The position numbers and the translations under genes were made by a program. The notes beneath the pieces were generated by a model. It saw only the letters and a program-made list of their open reading frames with translations. It did not search any database and was not told where the DNA came from. From the IMG/VR virus record IMGVR_UViG_3300030116_003118, positions 20,495-84,494 of that record: a DNA stretch of 64,000 nt; one strand, 5' to 3'. The DNA comes from a virus. Shown one piece after another: positions 49,910 to 58,806 of this stretch. Position 1 is the first letter of the stretch. Every line of letters starts with the position of its first letter.

Positions 49910-49980
49910 TGGATGGAGTAGTAGTAGTATTCCTTTTGTTTATGTTATGGAGAGCGTTGTTTGGAGGCAAACAGTTTTGA
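49909..49980 (+). CDS. Membrane mini-peptide
   Basis: A 23-codon frame starting in the stop of rfcS (TAATG). A hydrophobic stretch VVVVFLLFMLWRALFG makes a single membrane span. Its stop overlaps the TTG start of the next gene, so it may also couple translation. Confidence 0.4.
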   Translation: MDGVVVVFLLFMLWRALFGGKQF

Positions 49981-50258
49981 GCAGACAAATATTAGATTTT
50001 AATGAAGACGGTAATGTGGATTTGAAAGACATTAAACACTTAATGCTAAGATATGAAATAATTCTATTAGGAGGATTATTATTAATTATACTACCAATAC
50101 TTAATTCGTTAGGTATTATAACGGTAAGCAGTGATACATTTTGGATTTTAGCAGGTGTTGTGATTTCAGCAGAAGCACTATTAGAAATATACTACGAAAA
50201 GAAAAATGCTGAAAGAGCAAAGGAATTGAAGTTTATAAGTGAGGATGAAGAAAGATGA
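49977..50258 (+). CDS. EF-hand-like membrane protein
   Basis: Probable TTG start at 49977 (TTGA overlap), giving 93 residues. An EF-hand or dockerin-like loop DFNEDGNVDLKD begins at residue 7. Two hydrophobic segments follow (ILLGGLLLIILPIL and ILAGVVISAEALL), then a charged cytoplasmic-type tail. A membrane protein with a calcium loop; role unknown. Confidence 0.5.
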   Translation: MSRQILDFNEDGNVDLKDIKHLMLRYEIILLGGLLLIILPILNSLGIITVSSDTFWILAGVVISAEALLEIYYEKKNAERAKELKFISEDEER

Positions 50259-50332
50259 GACAGACAAAGTTAACAGAATTTGGATTAATAATAGACATTA
50301 GACAGGCATCAATATTGGAGTTTGTCGAATGA
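50255..50332 (+). CDS. 25-residue peptide with PIP-box-like motif
   Basis: ATG 50255 overlaps the previous stop. The peptide begins MRQTKLTEFGLI, which fits the PCNA-interacting pattern Q-x-x-L-x-x-F except that the final aromatic is Gly. With a viral PCNA encoded 2.5 kb downstream it could be a clamp ligand or regulator. Short length makes chance similarity possible. Confidence 0.4.
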   Translation: MRQTKLTEFGLIIDIRQASILEFVE

Positions 50333-50394
50333 CATGGGATGAATATAGAAAAAGAGTAATAGAATATAAGAAGAAAAGAACATATTGGAGATGA
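50329..50394 (+). CDS. 21-residue basic peptide
   Basis: ATG 50329 overlaps the previous stop. The peptide MTWDEYRKRVIEYKKK is basic and helical. The opening resembles the virion-operon tag but the gene is in the replication block, so this may be coincidence. Could be just a coupling frame. Confidence 0.3.
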   Translation: MTWDEYRKRVIEYKKKRTYWR

Positions 50395-50399
50395 ATAAA

Positions 50400-51620
50400 A
50401 TGGATGAACATATAAGACAAGAAATTGCTAAGGCCGCACAGGTCTTAGAGATGGAGATAACAGAGGTTGAAGCAAAGTGGGCTGAAATCTGTGATAAAAA
50501 TAATATAACTGCGGAAGAAAGTAAACTGGGTCTAAGTCTATTTAGACAGTGGTTTAGTGGCATGAATGCACTAAAGAACCAACCACAGGCTGAACAAACT
50601 AGTGGTGGTGGTAGTGATTGGATTAAGGAGGCTAGAGGCTTCTTTATTTCAGCAGAAGCCGCAAGAGATATGGGTAAGTGGCAAAATGACCGTGTAAAGG
50701 GTGAATATGACCAAGCACCAGACCAAACATATCAAGCAGGAAAGGTAGCCATTGTGACACAAACACAAGAAGGTTATCAAGCAAAAAGAATGGATGCAGA
50801 AGAAGGAGAGAAGATAGGAATGCTATCAGACCTACCTGAAAACAATTTTGGTGTTGATTTAGATACTTGGATTGTACCTCTGCATGACCGCCATACTTGG
50901 GCTAATGGTGACAAGAACCCTATGTATGGCAAGCCTTTGCCTCATGCACAATGGATGATGGCAGGGGTCTTTGTAGGAGAAGTAGAAGGAAACACAGGAG
51001 TTTATTACTTTTCATACAAGGGAGAGGCTTGTAAGAGTTTTACACCAACTACTTTCAAGTTGTGTACCGTGCCTGTTGTTAAGGACAGAAACCACTCAAA
51101 CAGATTGTATGGTTTCAAGACAGGAACACTAGAAGGACTAGTGTATGAAGAAGATGAAACTAAGTGTCCATCTGTAAGCGAACTACAGTCTTACATTATG
51201 GAACATGCATCTGCTAACTATACTGGTCTTTTGAACCTGAACAGATATCATACAGAGATGCAAAGTTCTGGGAAGAGAAGCCCAGAAAGATTTGCTATTA
51301 CTGATGGTTCTGTTTCTAGTATTAATATGACACCGAACTCTTTCGGAACACGAAGAATGACTATTACAGACATTAACGCTGATTTCGATTATGAAGGCGG
51401 TTCATGGGCAGGAACTACTTGTTGGATTCCTGAACACTTGGACATTGATTTTGGTATCGGTTCAAGCGTTGTTCTAGTTGGTAGAACTTCTCAAAGAAAG
51501 AATGATGACGGTAGTTGGGGAGATGTCTCTCTAAACGTTAGCGGTCTTTTCTGTGTAGAAAACCGTGGCGTACTTGTTGAACCCTTTGAGGCACAAGAAG
51601 AAGACTTAGATTGGTTCTAA
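50400..51620 (+). CDS. Putative single-stranded DNA-binding (RPA/SSB-like) protein
   Basis: ATG 50400 has GGAGAT seven bases upstream. The 406-residue protein has an N-terminal helical part, a central beta-rich region and a C-terminal OB-like section (SSVVLVGRTSQRK). It ends in an acidic tail with terminal aromatic (EEDLDWF), like SSB tails that recruit partners. It lies between the clamp loader and a Sak4-like ATPase. Assigned from context and tail. Confidence 0.5.
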   Translation: MDEHIRQEIAKAAQVLEMEITEVEAKWAEICDKNNITAEESKLGLSLFRQWFSGMNALKNQPQAEQTSGGGSDWIKEARGFFISAEAARDMGKWQNDRVKGEYDQAPDQTYQAGKVAIVTQTQEGYQAKRMDAEEGEKIGMLSDLPENNFGVDLDTWIVPLHDRHTWANGDKNPMYGKPLPHAQWMMAGVFVGEVEGNTGVYYFSYKGEACKSFTPTTFKLCTVPVVKDRNHSNRLYGFKTGTLEGLVYEEDETKCPSVSELQSYIMEHASANYTGLLNLNRYHTEMQSSGKRSPERFAITDGSVSSINMTPNSFGTRRMTITDINADFDYEGGSWAGTTCWIPEHLDIDFGIGSSVVLVGRTSQRKNDDGSWGDVSLNVSGLFCVENRGVLVEPFEAQEEDLDWF

Positions 51621-51683
51621 GCCTAATACTCCTAGCGGTGGTTGTGACCGTCAAAGGGGTGCGATGCCCCCAAAGGTGATAAA

Positions 51684-51926
51684 ATGTTTAAGATAGAAGA
51701 TGGTGTAATTCATGGTAGTAGTTTTGCAGTTAAAATAGAAACTGTAGAATTTCTAACATGGAGATTAAATGAGGAAAGTTCTATGTATTGGGTGAAGTTT
51801 CACTTGCCTTCTGGTAAAGAAATTAGAATACAGGTTGAAGAAGAATCACTTAGAGACATAGTTGATGAATGGGGAAATGGAAATATAGATTTAGATTTGG
51901 TGAATAATAATGGATTGGACTACTGA
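51684..51926 (+). CDS. Small beta-rich protein
   Basis: An 80-residue protein preceded by GGTGAT, with alternating hydrophobic strands (AVKIETVEFLTW, YWVKFHL, EIRIQVEEE). The preceding 60-base spacer includes a GGGG/CCCC hairpin near 51656-51670. Function unknown; overlaps the next gene. Confidence 0.5.
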   Translation: MFKIEDGVIHGSSFAVKIETVEFLTWRLNEESSMYWVKFHLPSGKEIRIQVEEESLRDIVDEWGNGNIDLDLVNNNGLDY

Positions 51927-52773
51927 GAAGAAAGGTAATGCAGTAACTAAGGAAAACTTAGAAACTACTGATAAGATAAAAGAAGAAATTGACAAGGTTA
52001 ATTTTGGTAAGGAACAAGAAGAATGGAACAAGCAATATGCTAAGGCTTTCTTGAAGAAGAGAACCGAAAAGAGCAGAATATGTGTTGGTCTTTGGGGCGA
52101 CCCAAAGAGAGGTAAAACGGGTGTAGCCCTAGATTTTCCTGATAGACCAATCTTTGTATTAGATTGGGATAGAGGGGTAGAATCTATTTGGAGAGAGCAT
52201 CACGATGCAGATGAAAGAATAAAGATATACTGTCCTATCATAAAGGATAAGGACAACATTATTGATATTAATAAGTCTGAAAAGAACTCACTAATGTTTA
52301 TTAACATGGCGAGAGATTTTATGCAAGAAAACCCGGAAGAAAAGCCTGTGTTTGTATTTGATGGAGTAGATACATTTCACGATGCGGCTCTGCTTAAGGT
52401 AAATCCTAATCCACTAGTGGTAACACAGTTAATGCCGTGGCAATATGGTGAAAGAAACAAGACCTTTAACTTCATGTTAGAGTCTGTATATTCTTTGCCT
52501 TGTGATGTAGTATATATTACTCACAAGAAAGAGCGTTATCTTAATAACGCTGTTGTTGGCTATGACCCGGTTTGGAAAGATTGGGGTGGAAAACTAGAGC
52601 AAGAGATTTCTTTCTCAGCACAAGAGAGTAAAGGCGAGATAAAGTACGTTGCTAAGTTATTAGCAAGCAGAACTAATGGTAATCTCGTTGGAACTATTTG
52701 GACTGTTAGAGAAGGTAAGCCTCCTAACACAGTTTGGCACGGAATACCAGAATTAAGAGAGGGAACAATATGA
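51910..52773 (+). CDS. Sak4-like RecA-fold ATPase
   Basis: A 287-residue P-loop ATPase with Walker A GDPKRGKT (63-70), a strand IFVLDWD at 81-87 and Walker B VFVFDGVD (147-154), as in phage Sak4/AAA_24 recombination proteins that help ssDNA annealing or strand exchange. It lies between the SSB-like gene and PCNA. It overlaps the PCNA start. Confidence 0.75.
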   Translation: MDWTTEKKGNAVTKENLETTDKIKEEIDKVNFGKEQEEWNKQYAKAFLKKRTEKSRICVGLWGDPKRGKTGVALDFPDRPIFVLDWDRGVESIWREHHDADERIKIYCPIIKDKDNIIDINKSEKNSLMFINMARDFMQENPEEKPVFVFDGVDTFHDAALLKVNPNPLVVTQLMPWQYGERNKTFNFMLESVYSLPCDVVYITHKKERYLNNAVVGYDPVWKDWGGKLEQEISFSAQESKGEIKYVAKLLASRTNGNLVGTIWTVREGKPPNTVWHGIPELREGTI

Positions 52774-53543
52774 TAGATATAACCGTTAACTTAGATAAAT
52801 TTAAGGAAGCGGTTGAGGCAATTTGGCTTAAAGGCAAGTATAAGTCCTCAACCGTTTCTAAGATAGACTCAATAAATAATTTGGGTGTTATCTTCCTTTA
52901 TAATGATAATACAATAACTCTTGCTAATGCAAATGATACCATTGCCGCAAGCGTTACACTACGAGTATATACTCAAGTAGTTGTAGATGAAGAGAAGATG
53001 ATGATATTTGATATAGAGAAACTAAATAAGTATTTGAAAGTATTCAAGTCAGATAGAATAAATATTAGAATAACAGATGCGATGTTATCACTAAGCAACG
53101 ATGACCAAACTGCTAGAATGCAAATGTCTATAGAACATAGTAATTTAAATGCAATACTTAAGATTCAACAATTTAGCATACCAAGCGAAGGTATGCCCAC
53201 ATTCGGTAAGACCCTGTTAGATACTAAGATATCTATTCAAGGAACAGAACTTGCTAAAGCAATCAAACATTGTAATATTGTTGGAACCGCTACATTCAAA
53301 TTTGATTATAACGGAACACATTTGAAAGTGTCTTCCAGTAACTTTCATCAAACAGAACATTTTGATTGTTTTGTACCTATGGTCTCACACGAAGGCGAAC
53401 CTTCTACCGTTGAGTTTTCTGCACCCCTTGATAAATTTTGTCAAGACGGAGTTATGTTTCTTTATCTGAAAGATGACAAGCCTGTTTTACTCATAGGCCC
53501 AAACAGAAAACTAGTGGTAGCCCCATACATAAGAGCGAATTAA
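52770..53543 (+). CDS. pcn: PCNA sliding clamp
   Basis: A 257-residue protein with PCNA-like repeated alpha/beta topology. The segment VDEEKMMIFDIEKLNKYLKV resembles the end of domain 1, a linker follows near the middle, and the end PVLLIGPNRKLVVAPYI matches the C-terminal strand of PCNA. It would tether PolB and the ligase to DNA. ATG 52770 overlaps the upstream stop (ATGA). Confidence 0.85.
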   Translation: MIDITVNLDKFKEAVEAIWLKGKYKSSTVSKIDSINNLGVIFLYNDNTITLANANDTIAASVTLRVYTQVVVDEEKMMIFDIEKLNKYLKVFKSDRINIRITDAMLSLSNDDQTARMQMSIEHSNLNAILKIQQFSIPSEGMPTFGKTLLDTKISIQGTELAKAIKHCNIVGTATFKFDYNGTHLKVSSSNFHQTEHFDCFVPMVSHEGEPSTVEFSAPLDKFCQDGVMFLYLKDDKPVLLIGPNRKLVVAPYIRAN

Positions 53544-53544
53544 T

Positions 53545-55203
53545 ATGATAATAACAACCCTAAATAGAACAAATGAAATAGCAATGAGATGGAGAGAAGG
53601 AGAAGAGAGAAAAGAAAATCTTGTATCCTTCAATGATTTCAGTCCCTACTTTTTTATTGAAGAAGAGACTAGAGAACCGAGTTTTCTCCGTGTAAAACTT
53701 GGTCACTATTCTCAACCTCAACGAGTAGAAATAAAATATGAGTCTGGGGATTGGGTTTCTCTTGAAGGTAAAAAACTAAAGAAGGTATCGTGGAATCCAC
53801 CGTTACCTGAATATAATAAAATTATAAGAAAAAATTGGGACAATACCTATGAAGCAGACGTACCCTTTGTGTATAGATATACTGTTGATAAACTTACTTC
53901 TATTCCTGAATATAATTTGAAGAAATGGTATTGGGATATGGAGTGGCAACAGGGTGGGGAATATGATGGTGCTATTACTTGCATAATAAAATATGACAGT
54001 TATGTTGAAGACTATACAGTATATGCTTGGTATCCTGAACCTTACATTCAAAATGGTATAACTATATTTGATACTGAGAAAAAAATGCTAGAGGCTTTCC
54101 TAAAAGATTTAACTGAAAGCGACCCTGATATGCTTATCTCTTGGTTCGGGTCAAAGTTCGATTTGCCGAAACTTATCGAAAGATTACTGCACAACGACTT
54201 AGACCCAAGAAAACTTTCTCCATACAATGAAGTAAAAGGGATTTACTTTGACGACAAAGAAATGAAACTCAAGATGACAAAAAAGGTTAACAATTATTCC
54301 CCAATCGAACAACCTGTCAAGGGAAGAATATTACTAAATCTTGATGTTGCATTTGAAAGACAATGGAATGATTCTCAAAGAGGAACGTTACCTTCACTTG
54401 CATTAGATTATGTTGCAGAATTATTGCTTGATGAGAAAAAGTTAGTAAGCGAAAAGTTTCCTGATAAGAACGAATTCTTTGCTAAAGGTTGGCTTGAGGA
54501 TGCAGAGACATATCTTGAATATGCAAAGAAAGATGTTGAGTTGCTTGTTAGGATAGATGAGAAAAATTATCTATCCGAATCTATAATAGCCCTACAAAGA
54601 TTACTAGTTGCCCCTTTCGATGCTTGTTTTTATGCAAGCAATATGGGAAGCATATATTTTATGAGAAATGCAGATTGGAAGGCTCCTACTGGTAAGGATG
54701 GGCCAAAGGTAACTTATGAAGGTGCTATGATATATGACCCTTCTAATGAAGGTACACATGGACTACATGAAAATGTTGCGGCTTTTGATTTCGCAGGGCT
54801 GTATCCTTCAATTACTGTAGCACTCAATATTAGTTGGGAAACTAAAACAAACGAGGAAACTGGGTTTGGAATAAATATTCTAACTCCTAGAGACTTTAGT
54901 GAAGAAACCCAAAAAGATATGCGATATTACAAAACAGACAAATTAGGTATGTTGCCGAAAGCAGTTTTAGAACTAAAGACTCTTAGAAACCAATATAAGA
55001 AAAACATGAAAGAGGCTGAGACTGAGGATGAATATTATAAATGGTATAACAATCAGATGGCTGTTAAAAGATTGATGGCTTCTTTTTATGGTATCATCGG
55101 GTATCAGGGTTTTTCTTGGGCTGATATAGATATGGCCGCAAGTATCACAGCAGGTGCGAGAAAAGCAATTAGAAGTGCGGCATTCAAGGTGATGGAATTA
55201 TGA
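53545..55203 (+). CDS. polB: DNA polymerase B, N-terminal part (exonuclease and palm motifs A, B)
   Basis: A 552-residue fragment of a family B polymerase. The 3'-5' exonuclease motifs are intact: D131-M-E133, a segment with D206 and Y326-x3-D330. Palm motif A is DFAGLYPS (D415) and motif B includes K508 and SFYG at 513-516. The frame then stops before motif C, which is encoded by the separate gene at 55483. Two small genes lie between. The two products must assemble to give an active enzyme. Confidence 0.92.
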   Translation: MIITTLNRTNEIAMRWREGEERKENLVSFNDFSPYFFIEEETREPSFLRVKLGHYSQPQRVEIKYESGDWVSLEGKKLKKVSWNPPLPEYNKIIRKNWDNTYEADVPFVYRYTVDKLTSIPEYNLKKWYWDMEWQQGGEYDGAITCIIKYDSYVEDYTVYAWYPEPYIQNGITIFDTEKKMLEAFLKDLTESDPDMLISWFGSKFDLPKLIERLLHNDLDPRKLSPYNEVKGIYFDDKEMKLKMTKKVNNYSPIEQPVKGRILLNLDVAFERQWNDSQRGTLPSLALDYVAELLLDEKKLVSEKFPDKNEFFAKGWLEDAETYLEYAKKDVELLVRIDEKNYLSESIIALQRLLVAPFDACFYASNMGSIYFMRNADWKAPTGKDGPKVTYEGAMIYDPSNEGTHGLHENVAAFDFAGLYPSITVALNISWETKTNEETGFGINILTPRDFSEETQKDMRYYKTDKLGMLPKAVLELKTLRNQYKKNMKEAETEDEYYKWYNNQMAVKRLMASFYGIIGYQGFSWADIDMAASITAGARKAIRSAAFKVMEL

Positions 55204-55334
55204 GCAGAAGAGTTAATATAGAACTATGGGCGCAAGATAATTTTGGTACTCTAGCATTAGCGAGAACAGTTTTTGGCTTAGTAAAAGTTATCATAGCAAT
55301 TGTAATTATGAATGAAATATTAGGGGGAGTATAA
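55200..55334 (+). CDS. Small membrane protein inside the split polB locus
   Basis: A 44-residue protein from ATG 55200, overlapping the stop of the polB N-part. Hydrophobic stretch LVKVIIAIVIMNEIL suggests a membrane segment. Its stop overlaps the next gene's start. Not related to polymerase or endonuclease. Confidence 0.5.
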   Translation: MSRRVNIELWAQDNFGTLALARTVFGLVKVIIAIVIMNEILGGV

Positions 55335-55486
55335 TGAAACCATGTTTTAATTGTAAGACCTTTGATGGTACAAATAATAAGGGAATTATAATCGCTTTAC
55401 AATCTACTAAATATGGTAATCTGTGTCCTAAATGTGTCAATGAGGGTGCAGGACTATTGTGGTTAAAAAAGGTGGGAAAAATATGA
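55334..55486 (+). CDS. Small zinc-ribbon protein inside the split polB locus
   Basis: A 50-residue protein from ATG 55334 (TAATG) with CFNCKTFDG and CPKCVNE, a zinc ribbon. Its stop overlaps the start of the polB C-part. Function unknown. Confidence 0.55.
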   Translation: MKPCFNCKTFDGTNNKGIIIALQSTKYGNLCPKCVNEGAGLLWLKKVGKI

Positions 55487-56385
55487 AGTTAGTATACGGT
55501 CATACAGATTCAATTTATGTTCAAATGCCAATGGAACAGACCGAAGAAATACTTGCTTTACTTAATAACCATGTTAGAAAAGAGTTTCCTAACCTTCTAG
55601 GGTTGGAGGAACATCCTATTGTTTTAGAACACGAAAAGTATTTTCAATCACTAGGAGTAGGAACAACAAAGAATAGAAACGCCGGACTTATTAACTGGAA
55701 AGATGGTAAATATTTAGATGAGCCTGAGTTTGTAATGACGGGCTTTGTAGCAAAGAGAGTAGCAATAACTGAGATTGAAAAGTTTATTCAGATGAAAGTA
55801 TTGAGAATGTGGGTGGAGAAAACACCTGAATCAGAAGTCACTACTTTCTTGAAAACTTGGTATAATAAAGTAATATCTGGAGATATTGAGTTAGAAAAAC
55901 TTACAAACAGAAGTAGATATAAACCAGAAAAACTAACCTTCAAATGTTATAATTGTAATAAGCAATCTACATCTAAAGAGTTGGTAGAATTAGAGATAGA
56001 TTATTGTACCAAGTGTGGTTCAGAAAAAACATTAACTACTTTAGAAGGTAAGAGACCTAGTATTTCTCAAGGAACAGAAGGATTGTTATGGTATAATCAA
56101 CAATCGTTTTCAGAAGAAATAGAAGATTCTTATTTGTATGTTAGAGTTTCAGATATACCAACGAGACCTAGATATAAAAACCCGGTAACAGGAGAATGGA
56201 AAAGACCAAGATATGTTTCTGCCCCCACAAAGAAACTATTGGAAGAAATAGCAACTACACCAGATTATCATCATTATGGTAATGCATTGGTGAAGAAAGC
56301 CGAACCTATTTATCGAGCAATGGGTTGGGATTTAGATAAAGTAAAGTTCGATATAAACCAAAAAACATTAGATGAGTGGTGGTAA
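55483..56385 (+). CDS. polB: DNA polymerase B, C-terminal part (motif C, thumb, PIP box)
   Basis: A 300-residue protein starting at the motif C strand: YGHTDSIY, with D9 as the conserved catalytic Asp and His replacing the first Asp of DTDS. A KKR/T-like segment (GVGTTKNRN) and thumb helices follow. A four-Cys zinc ribbon (C155, C158, C175, C178) is inserted in the thumb region. The last eight residues QKTLDEWW form a canonical PIP box for PCNA. GGTGGGAAAAAT precedes the start. Confidence 0.9.
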   Translation: MKLVYGHTDSIYVQMPMEQTEEILALLNNHVRKEFPNLLGLEEHPIVLEHEKYFQSLGVGTTKNRNAGLINWKDGKYLDEPEFVMTGFVAKRVAITEIEKFIQMKVLRMWVEKTPESEVTTFLKTWYNKVISGDIELEKLTNRSRYKPEKLTFKCYNCNKQSTSKELVELEIDYCTKCGSEKTLTTLEGKRPSISQGTEGLLWYNQQSFSEEIEDSYLYVRVSDIPTRPRYKNPVTGEWKRPRYVSAPTKKLLEEIATTPDYHHYGNALVKKAEPIYRAMGWDLDKVKFDINQKTLDEWW

Positions 56386-56386
56386 A

Positions 56387-56674
56387 ATGAGTTTTGAAGA
56401 ATATAAAGAAAATATGTATTCTGCGCAAGCAGGTAGTCATGGAATACCCGGCAATAGATGCTGTGGTAATTCATTAGCAGGAATATTATCTGACGCTGAA
56501 TGGGGATTATTTGGCCCTAATGCAACAGAAGAAGATAAAGAGATTGCTGCCAATATAGTTAAGTTACTAGAGGTACTAGAAACAGTAGGAATGGAAGCAG
56601 GTATTGATTATGCTATTAACCAGATGGCGTATCAAACTTCTGTGTATCATTATGTAAAGGAGGAAGAAGAGTGA
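56387..56674 (+). CDS. Small acidic protein
   Basis: A 95-residue protein preceded by GGTGG. It has adjacent Cys (NRCCGNS) and acidic helical segments, ending in a Glu-rich tail. The stop overlaps the next gene. Unknown function. Confidence 0.55.
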   Translation: MSFEEYKENMYSAQAGSHGIPGNRCCGNSLAGILSDAEWGLFGPNATEEDKEIAANIVKLLEVLETVGMEAGIDYAINQMAYQTSVYHYVKEEEE

Positions 56675-57522
56675 AGGAATATACTTACCAATGGAATCAT
56701 GAAGAAGAAGAACCTGTATTGAAGATAACAAAATCTTCATATGGTTCTTTTAAGTGGTGTCCTAAGAAATATGAGTTTTCTTATATTGAAAGATTGCCAC
56801 AAGATACTACAGATGCCATGATTAAAGGAACTGTAGTTCACAATACTAGAGAGGATTTTTTTAACACATTTGATGTGCAAAAAGCAGAAAGTATGTCATA
56901 CGATGAATTAGTCCAATATAATATAGGGCTACATCCTGTTGATGATTATGGTGATATTTATGCAACGATGTCTAGTTTTGAAGCACAGCGTTTTGTTGAT
57001 GCTAGACAAAAAGACCAGTTACAAGACTATCTTCCTGTTATTAATGAGATTATGTTAGATGCGGAAATAACTATTCCTCATGACACAAATTCTAAATTCA
57101 TTTTACTACGAGATTATACTGTGCATTTGCAAGGTATTATTGACAGAATGTTTAGACAAGGTGACAATTACATCCCAATAGAATTGAAGACAGGGCCGTG
57201 GAAAGACTACAAACTAACTACAATGAGAGCAGAAATGTCTTTTTACAAACTACTTATGGATAATGCTACTGACGAAGAATTAAGAAACAAAGGCATTGAA
57301 AGACAAGAAATAACACATTGGGGTTGGTATTATCCTGTATCTAATTATATTCAGGTTGAACCAGTAAAGAAAACCAGCATCAATGCAGTAAAGAAAGGAA
57401 TAGCACAACTGTTGTATTCATATGAAAGAAATGCATTCCCAGAAAAATATTATTACAAGACTTGTAACTTTTGTAGTTTTAAACCACTTTGTCCTGCGGC
57501 ACAAGAGGCGGAATTTATATGA
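56671..57522 (+). CDS. Cas4/RecB-like nuclease with iron-sulfur cysteines
   Basis: A 283-residue PD-(D/E)xK nuclease. Four cysteines (C30 and C264, C267, C273) are placed as in Cas4/AddB-type Fe-S nucleases. The active-site line has H57 (GTVVHNT), D158 (IIDR), and E171/K173 (IELKTG). Likely a 5'-3' ssDNA exonuclease for recombination or end processing. There are no cas1 or cas2 genes or CRISPR repeats in the window, so it belongs to replication. Confidence 0.82.
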   Translation: MKEYTYQWNHEEEEPVLKITKSSYGSFKWCPKKYEFSYIERLPQDTTDAMIKGTVVHNTREDFFNTFDVQKAESMSYDELVQYNIGLHPVDDYGDIYATMSSFEAQRFVDARQKDQLQDYLPVINEIMLDAEITIPHDTNSKFILLRDYTVHLQGIIDRMFRQGDNYIPIELKTGPWKDYKLTTMRAEMSFYKLLMDNATDEELRNKGIERQEITHWGWYYPVSNYIQVEPVKKTSINAVKKGIAQLLYSYERNAFPEKYYYKTCNFCSFKPLCPAAQEAEFI

Positions 57523-57884
57523 TTAAAGAAAAAGTAATAGATAAGTTAAAAGGAAAAATATGGACATTTGATGAGATTAGTCAAATCAATGTGTTAATAG
57601 AAAAAATTCAAGATGAAATATATGATGAATTGAATGCTAAAGAAAAATTAGACTTAGTATTCAACAAAGAGATACCCGGAGATGGAAGAACATTTGGTGA
57701 GTTTTTCAAAGCAAACGTTGATGTTATTTTATCGGAACAAATAGCAATAATAATAAAAGAGCAATTAAGCCAAGCAAAAATAAATTTTAATGAGGATGAT
57801 AATAATGAAGTTTCCAAGAGAAGTTTGGGCGGGCAGTCACATAAAGAACGCTCCACAAATGAAAAGACAGATAGTAAGAAGTAA
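57519..57884 (+). CDS. Unknown helical protein
   Basis: A 121-residue protein from ATG 57519 (ATGA overlap with the Cas4-like gene). The N-terminal 90 residues are helical and the basic, polar C-terminus overlaps the primase start by about 80 bases. Function unknown. Confidence 0.55.
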   Translation: MIKEKVIDKLKGKIWTFDEISQINVLIEKIQDEIYDELNAKEKLDLVFNKEIPGDGRTFGEFFKANVDVILSEQIAIIIKEQLSQAKINFNEDDNNEVSKRSLGGQSHKERSTNEKTDSKK

Positions 57885-58806
57885 GAAAGAGTTTACTGAT
57901 TGGGTTAATTCTTTTAATGGTGTAATGAACTGTTATACAACAGTATATGATTTTGAGCATTTTGCTGAAACTGCAAAGGTGGATTCTTCTGTTATAATTG
58001 ATAGAGCGTTTTTAGATTTTGATGCGCATGGTGAACCGTTAGAAAAAGCATGGGTTGATTTTAAAAATGTTTATGAAAAGTTATTCATGGAAGGTATAAA
58101 GTTTGATGCATTCTTTTCTGGTAAAGGATTTCACATTATAGTATATGGAGAACAAGTAAATGATATCAGAAGCATTCAAGCATATTTTACCGGGTTGGCT
58201 AAAAATTATCCTACCCTTGATAGAAGCGGTGTTCAAACTAATAGACTTCGCAGAATCCCTAACACAGTAAACCTCAGTAGTGAAGGCCCATATTTTTGTA
58301 TTCCTCTTAATGATAATGATGTTAGTTTTTATAAACTTAAGGCTATCTTAAAATTGGCTGAAAAACCTAGACAAAAACCTAAAAGAGTAACTAGTACATT
58401 AATGAAGTGGCCTAAAGTAAAACCTATTGAAATGGTGGATGTAGAAATAGAAGCACCAAAACCACCGGGAGAGTTACCAATTATACCATGTTTATACAAC
58501 GCAATCATGGTAGAGAATCCCGGACATTATGCGAGAGTGTATTTAACTCAATGGTATAGAGATATATTAGCAATGGGTGAAAGAGAATTACCAACAGAAG
58601 AAAGAGAAAAAATAGTAGGTATAATTATGAATGAGTTCAAAGCAATAGCATCACATGCAAACGTGTGGTTAGATTGGGATGAACAAGTTACATTAAAGCA
58701 CGTTAGATTCATTGTAAATGGAGGATACCATGCACCAAGTTGTAAAGATAAATTAATCCCTCAGGGATATTGTCCCGGTAAATGTTGGAGATATGCAGAT
58801 GGATAA
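57805..58806 (+). CDS. Archaeo-eukaryotic primase, PriS-PriL-like fusion
   Basis: A 333-residue primase starting at ATG 57805 with GAGG upstream. The catalytic N-part has D71-F-D73 (FLDFD), the SGKGFH motif (105-110) and later basic residues. The C-terminal part has cysteines C229, C313, C323 and C327 in a PCLYNAI ... PSC ... GYCPGKCW layout, resembling the iron-sulfur domain of the PriL large subunit. One chain would thus combine both primase roles. Confidence 0.85.
   Translation: MKFPREVWAGSHIKNAPQMKRQIVRSKKEFTDWVNSFNGVMNCYTTVYDFEHFAETAKVDSSVIIDRAFLDFDAHGEPLEKAWVDFKNVYEKLFMEGIKFDAFFSGKGFHIIVYGEQVNDIRSIQAYFTGLAKNYPTLDRSGVQTNRLRRIPNTVNLSSEGPYFCIPLNDNDVSFYKLKAILKLAEKPRQKPKRVTSTLMKWPKVKPIEMVDVEIEAPKPPGELPIIPCLYNAIMVENPGHYARVYLTQWYRDILAMGERELPTEEREKIVGIIMNEFKAIASHANVWLDWDEQVTLKHVRFIVNGGYHAPSCKDKLIPQGYCPGKCWRYADG

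Noticed and set aside
53545-56385. Intein or intron explanation for the split polymerase
   Set aside because: The intervening genes have their own starts and stops and show no intein splicing motifs or intron endonuclease.
56671-57522. Cas4-like gene as sign of a CRISPR system
   Set aside because: No adaptation genes or repeats; viral Cas4-like nucleases commonly belong to replication/recombination.
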